From Litomosoides sigmodontis (taxonomy: Eukaryota > Nematoda > Chromadorea > Rhabditida > Onchocercidae), in contig OY718805.1 in the NCBI GenBank assembly GCA_963070105.1, positions 124,001 through 188,000 on the forward strand: DNA of 64,000 nucleotides. The letters run 5' to 3'. Within the stretch, counting starts at the first letter, position 1. Every line of letters starts with the position of its first letter. The position numbers were made by a program, and so were the translations under genes. This document shows, piece after piece, positions 48,561 through 63,771 of this stretch. The notes under the pieces were generated by a model, which searched no databases, had not been told where the DNA came from, and saw only the letters and a list, made by a program, of their open reading frames with translations.

Positions 48561-48583
48561 GCAGCAGCAGCAGCAGCAGCAGC
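48561..48583. repeat. (GCA)n trinucleotide repeat
   Basis: About seven to eight uninterrupted GCA units in a non-coding stretch. Confidence 0.95.
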
Positions 48584-49020
48584 GGACACAACACAACTCG
48601 AGCGGTGCTGTTATCAGCACGACGGATGGTGCTGCGGTGCTGGCCGCGAGCGCGCGCACGCGTGTCCAGAAGAAGCGGTGAAATTTTTCGCTGATAATGA
48701 TGGTAGCATCAAGGAGAAACAGATTAATTTTCATTGCTGATAAGCACTGCTTCCTTCCACCTCTCACTTCAAGACATGTACTTTTCCGAATTGCCGTGCA
48801 GCAAAAAGCGACGAGCTTAAGCTGTGGAATGCTATCAGTGACGCTTCCCATCAAAATGAATCGCACGCAGGCGACGAGGGAAAGGGAACCTGTCATACGT
48901 GTTGATATTATTCACGGACACGGAATACGAACGGGCACGCGCGACAGCAGCCGTCCTTCCACTTCGTTCGTTGTTCGCTCTGCGAAAATTGTGAAGCACT
49001 GATCCTTCCAACATGAAACA

Positions 49021-49042
49021 TCTCTCTCTCTCTCTCTCTCTC
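49021..49042. repeat. (TC)n microsatellite
   Basis: Eleven uninterrupted TC units. Confidence 0.97.
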
Positions 49043-49508
49043 ACTCAACACCTCTCGGATATTTCTTATGCAAATGGCGATGCTCAAATCAATAATACCC
49101 GAGTTCCCCCTCTTCCACCACCACTTTCACTTCAATGACCAGTTCAAGAGCAGCAGGCAGCAAAATCCGCGATAATAGTAGCAATAACAACGATAATTTC
49201 AAAACGGCAATTGCCTATCGGCAAGTCGTCTATTGTAATGTAATTGCGCAGTGGCTGGCAGGCTTCACCTCCTGCTTTCCTCCCTCATCCCGCAGTAGCA
49301 GAGCGTCGTGAAAGCTTCAAGGAACTGACTGCTGGCAAGCAAGCAGCAGATGATGAACGGAGAAAGCAAGCAAAATGAGTGCACGAGGAAAAGGGCGTAG
49401 GTACGTGCATTCAAAAGGCAATTACATTGCATCCATTTTACTTCACTTACAACATACCCCATAAAGCAATGATCAAACCTGTTGTCACTTTTCACAGCGA
49501 AACGGAAC

Positions 49509-49539
49509 AGAGAGAGGGAGAGAGAGAGAGAGAGAGAGA
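49509..49539. repeat. (GA)n microsatellite, one interruption
   Basis: GA-rich run of about 30 bases broken once by GGG. Confidence 0.9.
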
Positions 49540-51047
49540 AAGAACTGCTTTAATTAGCCCAGATCAGCAGTCCTAATCGCAGTAATTCAGAAGTTTGGAG
49601 AAGTATATATACCAGAACTTCTATCTTACAAACCTTAATTTGTCTCTGTCATATAAGACACGATTTTATTCTTATTTGGGTCATTAGACTCGACGTCTTC
49701 AGTTAGTCTTGAAAAGCAACTCCTCAGTCTGCCGGTCTTGAATGTTTGTCCGACTACTCAGCGGAACACTTTCCCACATGATGCAAATAGCTGTGTGTTC
49801 TATGCTGTAGAAGTAGTAGCAGCTGTTACGTCACCCCGTGTTACGTGAGCCTTTTAAACGAGAGAACGGAAGTTCATTCTATAAATAAAGTAACCTAAGA
49901 GCGCTACGCAGCGTAGCCACAACGAGTTGATCGTGCGCAAACAACGACGCGCAATAAAACCATCGTATTCTAAATCCACCCGTGTTGGTGGATTTTCCAT
50001 TGGCTAGCAAACAGAAGTAAGTTATTAAGTAACTTCAACTAAACCATTTGTAAGCACTTTAACAGTACATAGCCTCACGTTTCATATCGAGAGGCAATCT
50101 TCAGTGTTTTCAAGGACGATCTTCTGCTATAATACAGCAACAGCGAAAAGTTGAATTCTTGAAGTTTTTTCAGTCAACCTCGTAAATTGGAATACGTGCT
50201 CGGAAGCAGCACACTACTTCACCCCTTACTCATTTTCATTAACTGCTGCTAGCAAAATATTTTTTAAGCATCTTTCAAGCTATCGCAATCTTTTTGTGGC
50301 ACTCTTTCATTTTATTTCACTAGCTAACCGATTTTATATCATCTTTAGCACATTTGCCCACTAGTGCTTGCCGTTCTTCAAACTTCTCCTGCTTCAAACT
50401 TACTTTTCCGTGTGACAGTTTCTTTTGCAAAAAAGAGAACAGCCAGGTTGATGCTGCTCTGCCTCATGAAATTTATAGCATAGAATTCACATGAACCCAC
50501 ATATAAAATGAAAATAATTTTCTTGAAATTTTTCGTCATTTCCGGTGACCTCGATGAACATGGGAAACAGATTTTCAATAAAAGCTTAACAAAAAAAAGT
50601 ATCGGAAAATGCGAATTTCAGGTTTGTTAGCACATTCCGTTCCTATTTTTGCGCCCGATGGGAAATGTATCTATCAATTAGCTTGGAAAATGCGGAAACA
50701 CCAATGCTGTCGGAGAGTCGGATGCATCTTCATGAACTGTTGTTTCGTTTATGAGCTCCGAGAGATTGTTTGATTTCACCGCTATTTCTTCACTGAAAGA
50801 GCAGTTAGCCAGTGTTCTTCATTCAAAATAGTATCCGGTTCCCACAGCTTCACAGCGCTTATTGATGCCTCTGAGGTGGTTAACCGCATCTCAAATCACA
50901 CTTCTAATAAACGAACCTGAATTACTTTTCAACTGCGCTCAAACTGCCACCAAGCAGCACTTTGTGATGACGGAGAAGTTATTTATTATTTATTATTATT
51001 TATTGTTAGTTTTAATTATAATTATTTATTATTTATTATTATTATTA

Positions 51048-52768
<1,721 letters not shown>

Positions 52769-52780
52769 TATTAATTATTA

Positions 52781-53464
52781 ATAGCATTTTATCACTATTA
52801 AGTTTCCTTGCTTCTTTGAAAAAGGAAGCTTTTATTTGATGAAATAATGAATCGGTCGCTTGCATAACTGTCTGAAAAATTGTATGACCAAAGTCAGAAG
52901 ACATGGAAGCACAATGGCCGTGAAGAAGAATTGAACAACTGTCAAAAAAACGTTTACCTGATTGCAAACTGTCTTGAGAAGAAAGTGCAGATTTGGAAAC
53001 CGAATCTTGTAATCTTTTATGATTTTGCGCTACATGACCGAAGGTTTGCTTTGGCAGTTGTTCCTCCACACCTGACATTTTTTCCAGGATTATATCACAA
53101 CTCTCTGTCGCATATTTTGGTACCCGAAGGCTTCGACATGATTTTCCCGGAAAATTTGGGTAGCTCTTGCGACGATCTCTATTCGCTACTTCTCTTCCGA
53201 CTGCAATGAATAGAATACAAAATTTGAAATATTTGAAAACTGCAGCAGGGAGCTCTCGGTAAGGACATGAACGGGTGGGAAACAAACTTGAAGCTTGAAG
53301 GGCTGCAAATTGTGTCTCCAAAATTTCACTGCTCGTGGTTTTGTCGAATTCTACTCTCGGCTAAAACAGTACAGTAGTGATTTGATCCATTACAAAAGAA
53401 GTCGTTGTGGACGTCCGTCTTCCAGGCTGCATCTCCAAAGTGAACAATGAACAATGCGGTCTTT
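52781..53464. other. 3' flank of the chloride-channel gene
   Basis: Non-repetitive spacer between the TTA array and the chloride-channel stop codon. The open frame 52880..53209 (plus, 109 codons) has no recognisable features. Nothing else was seen. Confidence 0.45.
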
Positions 53465-56400
53465 TCAGACCAACAGATAAATTAGGGATGAGCTGAAGGC
53501 ACTGACTAAAATGATATCCTCGTTGTCGGTGTCACTTTCGCTGCTTTCCAGTAGGTCAAGCGCTGCCTTAGTAGCACTCCGTTTATCACGCTCATCATCC
53601 TCCGCTCGTTTTGTGACGGCTGTCAAAGTTCCGGCTTGCATTCGTTCTATCGCTGATGCGATCTGGAAATCCACACTTTCGGCTGAATGCTTTGATATGC
53701 TGAAGGCAATAAACGTACCTACCTTATCGTCCAACCACTCAATCCCTTCCACTGAGCACACTGACCACTGACCACTGACCTCTTTTGCAGCCACGACACC
53801 CACGAGGGTACCGCATTTGGTGACGTAAGCTTGTCGTATGCCAAGCAGTGAAAAGATTGAATGGACTTTGTACAATGATGTATCCTCCACCAGTTGGAAA
53901 GGTGCTGGATCGATGGTTGCAAACGAATAATTAATTTCCCTACTGAGCTGTTGCTTTTCCCACACTTGACGCTGTAAAGAAGCACTGCTGTTATTAGCTT
54001 CCATCTTACTCTTTCTTTCTTCATTTACGGTGCAATTCCCAAGCAACTGTAACTCCTTTAGACACTAAATTGCTCTTTTCCTGGAACATGGCGAATTTTT
54101 TGTTCGAAATTTTAATCCTCATGAGCAATGATTTTGAAAAGGTACAAAAGCAATTAATTACTTCTTCCTTATTTAAGTCCTCCAGCTCCTCTCTTTTTCG
54201 AGTGCGAAATGTCTGAGTAATTTTCTCAAGCACACCTAAATGAACATCAGATTCTTGCGTGCTTGCAAATAGCTGAGAACAGAAACGTCAATAGCAATAA
54301 GGAGAGTATGACGGAAAAGCAGAAATGAGATTTTGGGGACAAAAACAAAAACATACTGCCAAGAGTTTCACGGAAATCACGTTTCAAATGTAGCTGTCTC
54401 ATTCGCTCTCTCTCTGTAGATCCTTCTCGCACAGCGTATTCGCCAACTGATGCCTTCAGCTTCGGCTCTCGGCTGATGCACACTTCTAATGCTCCAGTTA
54501 GCGGCCGTTGCAGATCCTCCGTAGTTGGATGTTTCCTCACCTTGGCAAGTGAGGTGTTCCGAAAAACTGGCGCAGTTGGGAAGCTGTAGGAGGCATCTAT
54601 TCTATTAAAGGACCTTGTTTCCGCCTAACGTGAAACAAATGAAGTCTTCAATTAGCTCAAAAAATTCATACATCATTCATACGTGGCTGAGCTTAAAGAG
54701 GATGAAATAAATAGTAGTAGGATGAGCTTTCGGAGTGTAAAGCTTACTTAGCTCCAACCTTCCACACTTTGCTAAAGCTAAGCTAGTGCTTGTAAAGTTA
54801 GAAAGATATTTGTTGTGTTATCCAAATGAAACGGACCATTCCAACTAACGTCGCAGCATACGCGCGTTTGAGCGATCTCAGGCCTATCGCGCGATGAATT
54901 AATGGTGATGCAGTGAAAAAGCGAAGGAAAAAACAAAGCGATGTTAAAAAATGCTTTTTAAAAGTATGCTGCTTTAAAGAGAAGAAGACCACTTATTGCA
55001 AGAAAAGAGATCTTTCGTGTCAATCTCACGTTTCAGTCAATTTTTACTTCCACTTCTCCATTCACCCACTAAAGGCCTGAAGCCTCAAATGACTTGAAAA
55101 TCATTGCAAACTGCTCCCGCAGGCGAAAGTTGGATATAAGGACAAATTAGAGGAGGCCTAGCGCATTAATTGGTTTATTTAACCCAATGACATGTAGTTC
55201 GCCTCTGCACTTTGCAGCAGTAGGTGAAGAAGAAATTGAAAATTTAAGGAGAAAAAAGGCAGAGCAGCTGACCGTGGTGGTGCAGCTCCTTCTCACACGA
55301 AAAATTGAAAGGCGTTACTTGGCGAGAGATCTGTCCTTATATATTTCGTCCTCCGCGCTCCCGTGGAATTTACGTTGCAGTTGCGTCCTTCGCAAATACT
55401 CAGCATGTCGCGCTTCATCTCCAACGATCTGATTCAACAGGCAAAGCAGATTTTCCCGACTTACCGATCCCAGCAATATCATCGACGCTAAATTTTTTTT
55501 ACTTTTAAGATTTCTTTCCTCAACAAAACACTGCATTTTTCATTTTCGAGAAGAAAGAAGCCAATGAGAGGAAGATTTTACATGGATTATCAACCAGCGG
55601 ATATGCCATTATCTTAAGTGTGCTAAGTAACTCCTGAAGTTCGTAATAGGTGCTCTGTCTTGTTAAGAATTTCACGTTTTTTACCATGATTTGTTCTACA
55701 CGTATTTCATGAACCCTGAAAAACAAAACCACTTGATTGATATGCAGAACGCTGTGGGACAGTATCCTTTTCTGTGTTGCAGTAATTAATGAGTGTACCA
55801 TGATGTGGACTTGGGAATATCTGGAAAGTATGGCAAATGTTTGATTTTGATAATGCTATCGAAGAATGAAGGCTGAAGTGATGAGCAGACTATGTTTGAC
55901 AGCAAAACTGATATCTGGAAAAGAAAGAAATTAGTTTGAATGAATGGATCACAGCAAACAAACAAGCTATTCTTGAACAAGAAAGGTGATAGGATACGGT
56001 AGCGAAAATGAAAGATACCATGACAGGAAGTATGTGTAGCAGTTGACCGGTTAATTCAAAAGCGATCACGGAAACGGAAACGGTATGTGTCACTGCTCCA
56101 CAAAATGACACAGCACCTGTGTGATGGAAGGATTTGAGAGAACGACCGCTGAATTTCATTCAATGAAGTAAGTGTTTGAAAAGGTGGTAAGGTGGAAGGA
56201 AAGATACCAACAACTGAGTAGATGCCTGGGAGGACCAGTAGTTGCTGATTGTTGCGGAATCCGTTGGGGTAGCCAAATGCCATAAGTTCACCGATAAGGC
56301 GACCCATCGCTGCGCCGATAACAAATGCAGGCATAAATATACCTGTTGGCACTGGCAATGTGTTCGCAACGATTACCAAAAAATACTGTAAACTTCGACT

Positions 56401-59011
56401 CATTGCTAATTCCACAGTACTACAGTGCAAGCATGGACGGAAGATGTAAACGAGGCTTGATATTCACGGACATGAATGAATATTAGCCAACTTACAAAAC
56501 CGACGATGAAAATTCCGAGCTCGATGAATACGGAATCGAATATTTTCCAATGCATCACCAAAAATTCATTACACGCCTCTGCGTGCAGCGGATTTACGTG
56601 CCACGTGCAATTAGCAAAAAAATCGCGCAATGACCGTGCGAACACAATCTGGAATTTAATAAAACGTATTACGAAATGAAGTCTTAACTACTTCATATTC
56701 AGCACGGCTATACAAATGCTTCATCTCTTCTGAAGCAGCGATAAGGTTAATTACCTGTCCAGTGAGGTACTGCCCCAAACCATGCGGATACGTTATGGTA
56801 GAATAAAAGACGGAGATCGTGAGCGGATAAACTATCCAGCTAAAATGCAAATTAGTGCATTTGAAGGAAGAAATTAGAAATGAGTGCCTCTTTCTCTTGA
56901 AGTTCACCAATCCGACAAGGGGGATGATGGGTCTCAATTTGCTTAAGAATCTTAAGAATTAGCATACTGTCTTTGAAAGAGTCGTTTCATGAAGCTGTTC
57001 CTTCGAAGGAACAGTACGTATCGACGGTGGATGAAGATGAACAGCGCACCGGCCAATCCACATATGGCGCTGCAATATGCTTCTGCTTTACTCACAACTG
57101 ACGGTTGTCAATTTCAAAAATGTAGAGCAATAAGGAGACTGAAGAAGTGGTACCCGACGCATGCGAAAATAAGCAGTTCTTCCGGGTAGTAGGAGAGATG
57201 TCTGAATTTTGTTTGGAAAAGCGCTGCCACTGTCACTAAAATATCTTCTGTCCTTTTGCGGGTAGGTATTAAACAGTAGTAATTTGAATGAACTCTTCAC
57301 TTCTTTTTGAGCGACAAGAGGGAACAACCTTCAAATGGATTGATCCACAATCGTAAAAGTGAAAATGCTGCTGCGCTGCACGCAGCCGCAAAGAATCCAC
57401 GCCAGTAATCGCGAACCGCGAAATATGCCGTCGTTACTTCAATCGAAAATAGTACTCCTTAACAGGGGAATCAAATTATCCGTGGTTCTTTTGCAATAAA
57501 GATTTCTTTGGAGTGAGAGGTGAAAATTTCTTATTTAAATTGCTCAATGAAAGCCGAAAAAGGTCGCTGAGCTGGCAGTGAGTCATTCGAAAGTTTTTCC
57601 TCATTTTGCTTTACATTGCTGCAGTGCGACATGCAAATGTTACAGAGCAAGTTTATACTTCATTACTGTAACCTTACTACTTCACTTAAAAGTTCACCAA
57701 AACAAGGTAGTCGGTAATATATCGGTGATAGTTTAGAATAACAAGCACACATAGCACATACCACAGCAATTATCACTTTTACTTCTTACTTCTTTCACTC
57801 TCTCCGGAAGGCGAAAAGAACCGAAATAATTGCTTGCCATTTACTAGAGCACTTTTCATTCTTCGAGGAATAAATTTATTATTTAATTTGATGATTAATG
57901 GAAAATTCACCTCCAACGGGTGCGGAGAAGGTTGCAGCAACACCTGCAGCACAACCTGCAGCAAGTAGCTCGTAGCTCCTGGACTCGTTCGCATAAGCAG
58001 GCTTGATCCCTTCTACCAAACGTCTCATTAGGTGTGCTACTATGGAACCCATGTGTACAAATGGCCCCTATAAAGTGAAACCGACCGAAGGGATTCTTTA
58101 GAAGGAAGTTTGGCAAGAGAGAGATTGCTTATCGGACTTATCGGATGTGTGAAGGCTAGCTGAAATGAACATGGAACCCGTTTGGTCAAACGAATTAAAG
58201 CTAAAATTCATTTCAGATAAGAATCTCTCACTTGAGATTTTCACTTCAATACCTCTTTGCCAATCGGAAAACCGCTTCCAATCGCAAGCATCAGACCGAT
58301 CAATTTGGATATCAAAGTGCGAAATGTTAGATGTTTGTCGAGATGTACACCTTGTAGTATTGTTTTCACTTCTGGTATTCCAGACCCTAAATCCACCGCT
58401 TATTATAAATTCTTCTGCGGTTTCTTGCCGGTCAAGCGAAGAACTATTAAATTAAAATAAACCCATAGCGTTGATGGATAAGTAATGTACGATAGTCGTA
58501 GCGAGCATTAGGAGCACCGTTGTATAGGTTAACCACGCCGAGTAAGTTATCAAAGTGTTAGTTGTTGCATCTTTGGTAGTATTAAAAATTTCCATCACTA
58601 TCACATGATCTGCAATTATGTTGAGTAGCTGCCGGTGGGGTGATGGTGCAGCATTAAGAGAATTCTTTGCTTGCTTATTATTTCATTTCCCTTAAGTGCC
58701 AATCTCCCGTCCCCGTCCATTATTTAGGTGTTCGAGAAATCGGCACTCAATAGCGGCGCAAACATACATACATGTTTGAAGCTTATCCACTCCATAATCG
58801 AGCATCAACGAAAGTACAGCCATAGCAACACCTAAACCCGCCAGGAATATCCAATCCACCAGTAGCATACCGACGGCTCGATGCGGTTCACCTGAAAGAA
58901 CGGGGCTTTTTTCCTGACATCATTTTGATCGTGACCAATTCGAAGTAATTTACACTTTCTCCAGGCATAAAAAGATATAGAGCATCGCGTCATTCGAATT
59001 TGTCCACCCTT
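53465..59011 (-). CDS. ClC-family voltage-gated chloride channel, N-terminus incomplete
   Basis: This ClC channel reads as 856 residues. Exons: 58954..59011, 58772..58891, 58463..58609, 58253..58386, 57911..58067, 57329..57457, 57154..57235, 56968..57069, 56755..56839, 56496..56648, 56208..56385, 56019..56116, 55799..55914, 55582..55715, 55319..55487, 54357..54601, 54162..54235, 53780..53971, 53465..53662. All phases agree. The pore motifs are complete: [28 protein letters not shown] with the gating Glu, and [20 protein letters not shown]. In [20 protein letters not shown] the residue after the Glu is Val, as in ClC-1/ClC-2-type channels and not the Glu of H+/Cl- exchangers. Next come [18 protein letters not shown] and [23 protein letters not shown]1 includes [23 protein letters not shown]2 includes [20 protein letters not shown], then GVVAAKE. 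The tail is acidic ([12 protein letters not shown]). The 5' exon(s) before 59011 were not found. It is closest in kind to the nematode clh plasma-membrane group. Confidence 0.93.
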
Positions 59012-59432
59012 CTGAGATGCGCTTGGGGCGACAATAGCAAAGCGACAGTTAGATGCCACTTCAGGTAATAAAAATATAAATTTAAACTTACGAAAACCTG
59101 AAAGGAATAGTGCGGACAGTGCAGAAAGGAAAAAAGCCAACGGTCCCTGCGGGACGCGAAGTGAAGTGAGAGCTGAATTGAAAACTCACAGATGTTGCAA
59201 AATAGTCGCTTTTTCTTCCTGAATCTGACCTTGTTCTCCACCGAATTATCGTTTTCCATCTTCACACTGGTCGAGGAGCAGATTCTGCGAAGCACATGGA
59301 CCAAACTTTGATTAAAATTGTTTCCAAGTTCGTGCCCCGCGCCTTTGCCAATCATCCTCTTCCTTCCTTTCTTCCCGATATTCCCTGGAAACACATCTTT
59401 GTTAACTGCTACTGCTACTGCTACTATTACTG

Positions 59433-59439
<7 letters not shown>

Positions 59440-59478
<39 letters not shown>
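59440..59478. repeat. (TGC)n trinucleotide repeat with TAC-rich prefix
   Basis: About 13 uninterrupted TGC units preceded by mixed TGCTAC units from 59407, upstream of the chloride-channel gene. Confidence 0.96.
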
Positions 59479-61675
59479 AAGAAAGCCAGAAAAACCGAAA
59501 GACAAAAAGCGAAAGTAATTGCACAAAGCGACACTTCCAGTGAATGCCAAGGAAGTAACCAGCAGTAAATTCAGGTGTTCAGGTGGAATTCTGGATCCGA
59601 TCAATAAGTCATCTTGCGAAGACCTGCACTTCCTATTACAATCTAATGGCTTACAGCAGAAGTCAACCTGAGTAAATAGACAGAAATGCATTACGACGAT
59701 GAGAATACACATGAGCACTCAATTCTCTTGAATTCACCGATTTCATTCATACTTTGCTCCAAAGAAAATTGAAAATTCAATTTCTTATCGATAGGAGCTT
59801 GTATCAGCAGAATTTCCATCGAAAAGTTTGTGTATTGCAAAAGCGGAAAGGGCATGATGAGAAACTGCATTTCGGGTCTAACTCTTTTAACTTAGTCCTG
59901 ACTAACAAAGCTGAGGATGAAAGTTATTTGCATGGCAATATTACTAAGACCCGTGACTTGTATGACTGTAACAGATAGGTATCCTTATTTTCTTCTCCTT
60001 CTAACAGTCACCGATAATGACAGTGTAAATAATAAAGGAGCAGGTTTCGATGGTGAGTGATGAGCGTAAGAAGTAAGTCAATAAAGGTTAAAAACGTGAA
60101 GATTCAAGATGACGTCCTTCATTGCAAGCAATGTAAAAGTAAGGGATTGAGGAGGAATAAATGCCGTAACAGGCAGGCAAGCGGCGTACTGGAGGAATGA
60201 AAAGATATGGAGGGTGGCATCACTTTCTCTTAGGACGAGCAGTCCTTAGAATTACAAAAGCGAAATAAATGAACTGTGTGATATGGCGGTGGGAAAGCAG
60301 CGCGAGCATCGCATTCTTTTCAAATTTGAAAAAATTGCACTACGAGAAGCGTTCCGCATTTGCAAGTTTTTGCAGAACTCGTTTTCACGCACAGTAAGCA
60401 TTCTGATTGAATGTCACTTGGGGCTCTCTTGAAAGAAACCACCGCACCACGCTGTCACACGTTTCAGCCACTTCTCCAGCTCAATTTCATGCAACAATTC
60501 GATGATTAAGTTATCCATCCTCCTTTCACGTCATGCAAATTTCCCATAGCTGATATTTACAGGAGGAGGAACTGATCAGGTCGGTAAAGTGAGTGACTCG
60601 AGCTGGAGTTCCCTTCCTCTTGCGGATATGCAAAAGGGATGGAGAGATAATGCTGCTCATGCTGCTATCCCTTTCTTTCTTATCACTGATAAGCGCAAAG
60701 GGGATGAAAGTGCAGCAGGCGAAGTACTCCTCCTGCTCACTTCTTATCAGCAACTTCTGGCAAGCATTTCAGAATGCAAAAACTGGAATACTCGTGTGTG
60801 TTCGGAAAGTGAAAGGGCCAGGCATCCTTCCTTCTGCGGCGCAACGCAACGCTGTGCTGTCTTCCGAGCCGTCACTGACGGTGTTAGTGACACAGATTGC
60901 TCGTTGCATGACAACTTGTTAGACAACCACGTCATGTTGCTCCTTTCAGAAGCACCACGGCACGTTCCAAGGGTTCATTTAGAGTTCACGAAAGGGATAA
61001 GTTGAAGTTTTGATTGGAACGACAAGCGAGAGGAGGTTGCAATTGCTGAAAACAGAAACACTTCATCATCATATTTTTATTTCTCTCATCACAACAGTCG
61101 TGTCAAAGCAATCTTTAACCACTAACGTTTGCCGCCGCAAATCTGATTAAACTTGTATTTTGCTCCTGTCATTTCCATGAATTGGTTTGCAGCTTTGCTT
61201 CCCGGTCGTAAGTTGTGAGCCCGACCACGGTGCTTTCTGCCTCTAAATCCATACCAATGCAAAAGCAAGCATTCAAGGTCAAGCTTATCCGACAACAGCA
61301 CGCTGCTATTCACTTCAACGCCGAAGGTTAATTTCCAAATTGTGTTCTGGAGGAGAAAGCAACTTTGCGCTTCGAACTAGCATCAGTAAAGCAGTTGTAA
61401 CGGCTCCCCATGCAGGCTCTGCTTGGAGAGGCCTGCCTACCCGCACAAACTTGCACATGGCAGAAGCAATCCAAAAGCTTCCCTAAAATGTTCTTTCTAC
61501 CTAACGTAGGCCGCGTCGAACAGGCCAATGAAAATGGAAGCAATGAGAGCTGATCAGATTAGCAACGCTTTAGTTGGAGCGCTGAGACACAAATAAAGAC
61601 AACGTCAGTTCAAAGGTTTTCTTTTGAAACCTTCGCGCAGCCAGCACATTTCTCCTCCGCAAATCCCTAGCGTTG

Positions 61676-61682
<7 letters not shown>

Positions 61683-61719
<37 letters not shown>
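61683..61719. repeat. (CT)n microsatellite
   Basis: About 18 uninterrupted CT units. Confidence 0.97.
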
Positions 61720-61721
<2 letters not shown>

Positions 61722-63727
61722 AGCTCGCTTTCAGCCAACTTCTGCTCATCACGCTAATCATTTCAATTTCTGCCACGGGCGGGTCCTGATCTTTCCGGCG
61801 TCATTTAAAAACCTTGATGTGCTTTTAATAAAGGGTCGTTTTGCAATGTTCAATTCTAGAAGGCAGCAAAGAGGCTGGCTGTGAAGGATTGATGAAATCT
61901 GATCTGAGTTGAACATTCGAATGCAATGTCAGGGATGAAGTTATGTCTAACCTCTTCTGAACAGTACTCTCTCTTTGAATGCTCATTTGCTGGTCCATAA
62001 CATTAGAAGCACTGGAAGAAAAAGCCTTTGAAAGCCAAGCCAGCTAGGTTTCCATCCGTATTCTTGCCTTTTATAAAATACATTCACGTCGTCCAAACTG
62101 TTATTCATTTTGTGCGTTAAGTTCAACTGCACTGAAGTAGACTTAATTGTCCGTGCAATCCGAAACTAAACGTTCTTAGTGGGAATAAGAAGGAGCCGTT
62201 CGCTCCCGGGAACAGCTAGTTACAAAGTAGTTGCAAACAAATATATTCATTCATTTGACTCTCTGCGACTTCTTCTGCTGAAGAAGAGAGGGCACCGCTT
62301 TCACGCCCACCTATGTCTTTTGCGAGAAAAAGGCTGTGAAGAAAGGTGGGGTGAGGTTCTTGTGGAACTCCTTCCTTATCGTCGCTAATCTTCGCCATTC
62401 GCGCACCGAAGTGTCAGTCGATGGATGAACGATCGTACTTTCAAATTCAAATTTTCGAAAAGGAAAGTGTAGCAATGACTGGGTTGTGGCGGAACCGAAA
62501 CTTGCCAGTTTTGCTTCCAATTAAGCAGACGCAAAGAAAGTTAGTTGCACTGGGTGGAATATGAAGTGCTTAAGTTCGATAGGAAAGGAAGAGGGTGTAA
62601 TGAAAATGAAGAAATGAGTGTGTTGGAGGACGATGCACTTTGCAGTTCCCGATTTTCCCGAACAATATGTCTGTCTTGTTCTGCGGTCCGATCGGCTGTT
62701 TAGAGCAAGAGCCTGAGAGCAAGGAAGCTCAACGACTCATGCACCTTTTTGCTGGCAACTACTGTCGCATAGTGCATAGTGCATTCATTCATTTCACCTC
62801 ATATCTGAAATTGGCGGAAGTGGGAGAGCTGATGGCATACACGTACGTGTGGACGAAATGCTGTCATTTGCCGGAAAAAAAGATCCACTAAATCGCAACA
62901 CCGAGCGTGCCATTTTGCCGACACCTTAATAATGAAGGAAGTTCGCAACACAGCAACCTTCCTTCTTCATACGGACGGTTCTGATGAGAGGTGGGCGGCA
63001 ACGCGTCGGTTAATTCGCTGGATGGACTCAGTGATGGTTTCGAGCATACGTAGCGTAGCGGTAACGCAGTCGAAGACAGCAGCAGCAGCAGCAGCATTTC
63101 AGTTTAAATGAAAAGCAGAGGGAGGGATTTGGAAGTGTGACCCGTGCGTACTTACTGCGAAACATTGCAAGTAAAACTGTCATTGATTGACTCAGTCCTC
63201 CTTAAGCATCACAATGATATTTGCATTGCATCAACTTTGCTCCATTCATGAAGCTCCTTAATATCGTTCACACTTGGAAACCTCCCAAACTTCAACTCCG
63301 CGACATTTGCACATTTCAAATTATTGAGGTGTCTCTCATGAAGCCCAGAGCGCCAAGTATTTCAACAAGTAAAATGCAAAGGCAGTCAGGAAATGAGCAC
63401 GTTGGCGCAATTTAACACATGTTAGCATTGATTGCTTTCTTATGACGGCAAATCAAATCAGAATGAATTGCGGCAACAATTGGCAGAAGTGACAGAATAT
63501 GCTAATTTTGCATTGCACGGTTTAAAATTTTCAAATGTGGCCTTTTAATGCTAAAGAGATGAATTATTGAAAATTGTTCCTAGCTATCCCATTGGTAAGT
63601 GGTTGAGAGGTCGAGTTCTGTCTCCTTTACTGACTTCTGGAGGAATCGTTGCACGAATGATGAAGTTTACTCATCATGACAAGTAGTGTCTTTAATTATG
63701 GAATTCCGACAATTGTGTTGTTGTTGT

Positions 63728-63728
<1 letters not shown>

Positions 63729-63758
<30 letters not shown>

Positions 63759-63771
63759 GTGTGTGTGTGTG
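63729..63771. repeat. (TG)n microsatellite
   Basis: About 21 TG units with one TGCG interruption at 63754, preceded by a short TTG run. Confidence 0.97.

Noticed and set aside
58990..59718. 242-codon minus-strand frame upstream of the chloride channel
   Set aside because: It is held open by the TGC repeat (poly-Ala) and has no conserved segment. Only its overlap with the true exon at 58954-59011 is meaningful, and that exon uses another frame at the splice.
60589..61005. 138-codon plus-strand frame
   Set aside because: A second frame on the same strand is also open over the same bases, and neither resembles a known protein.
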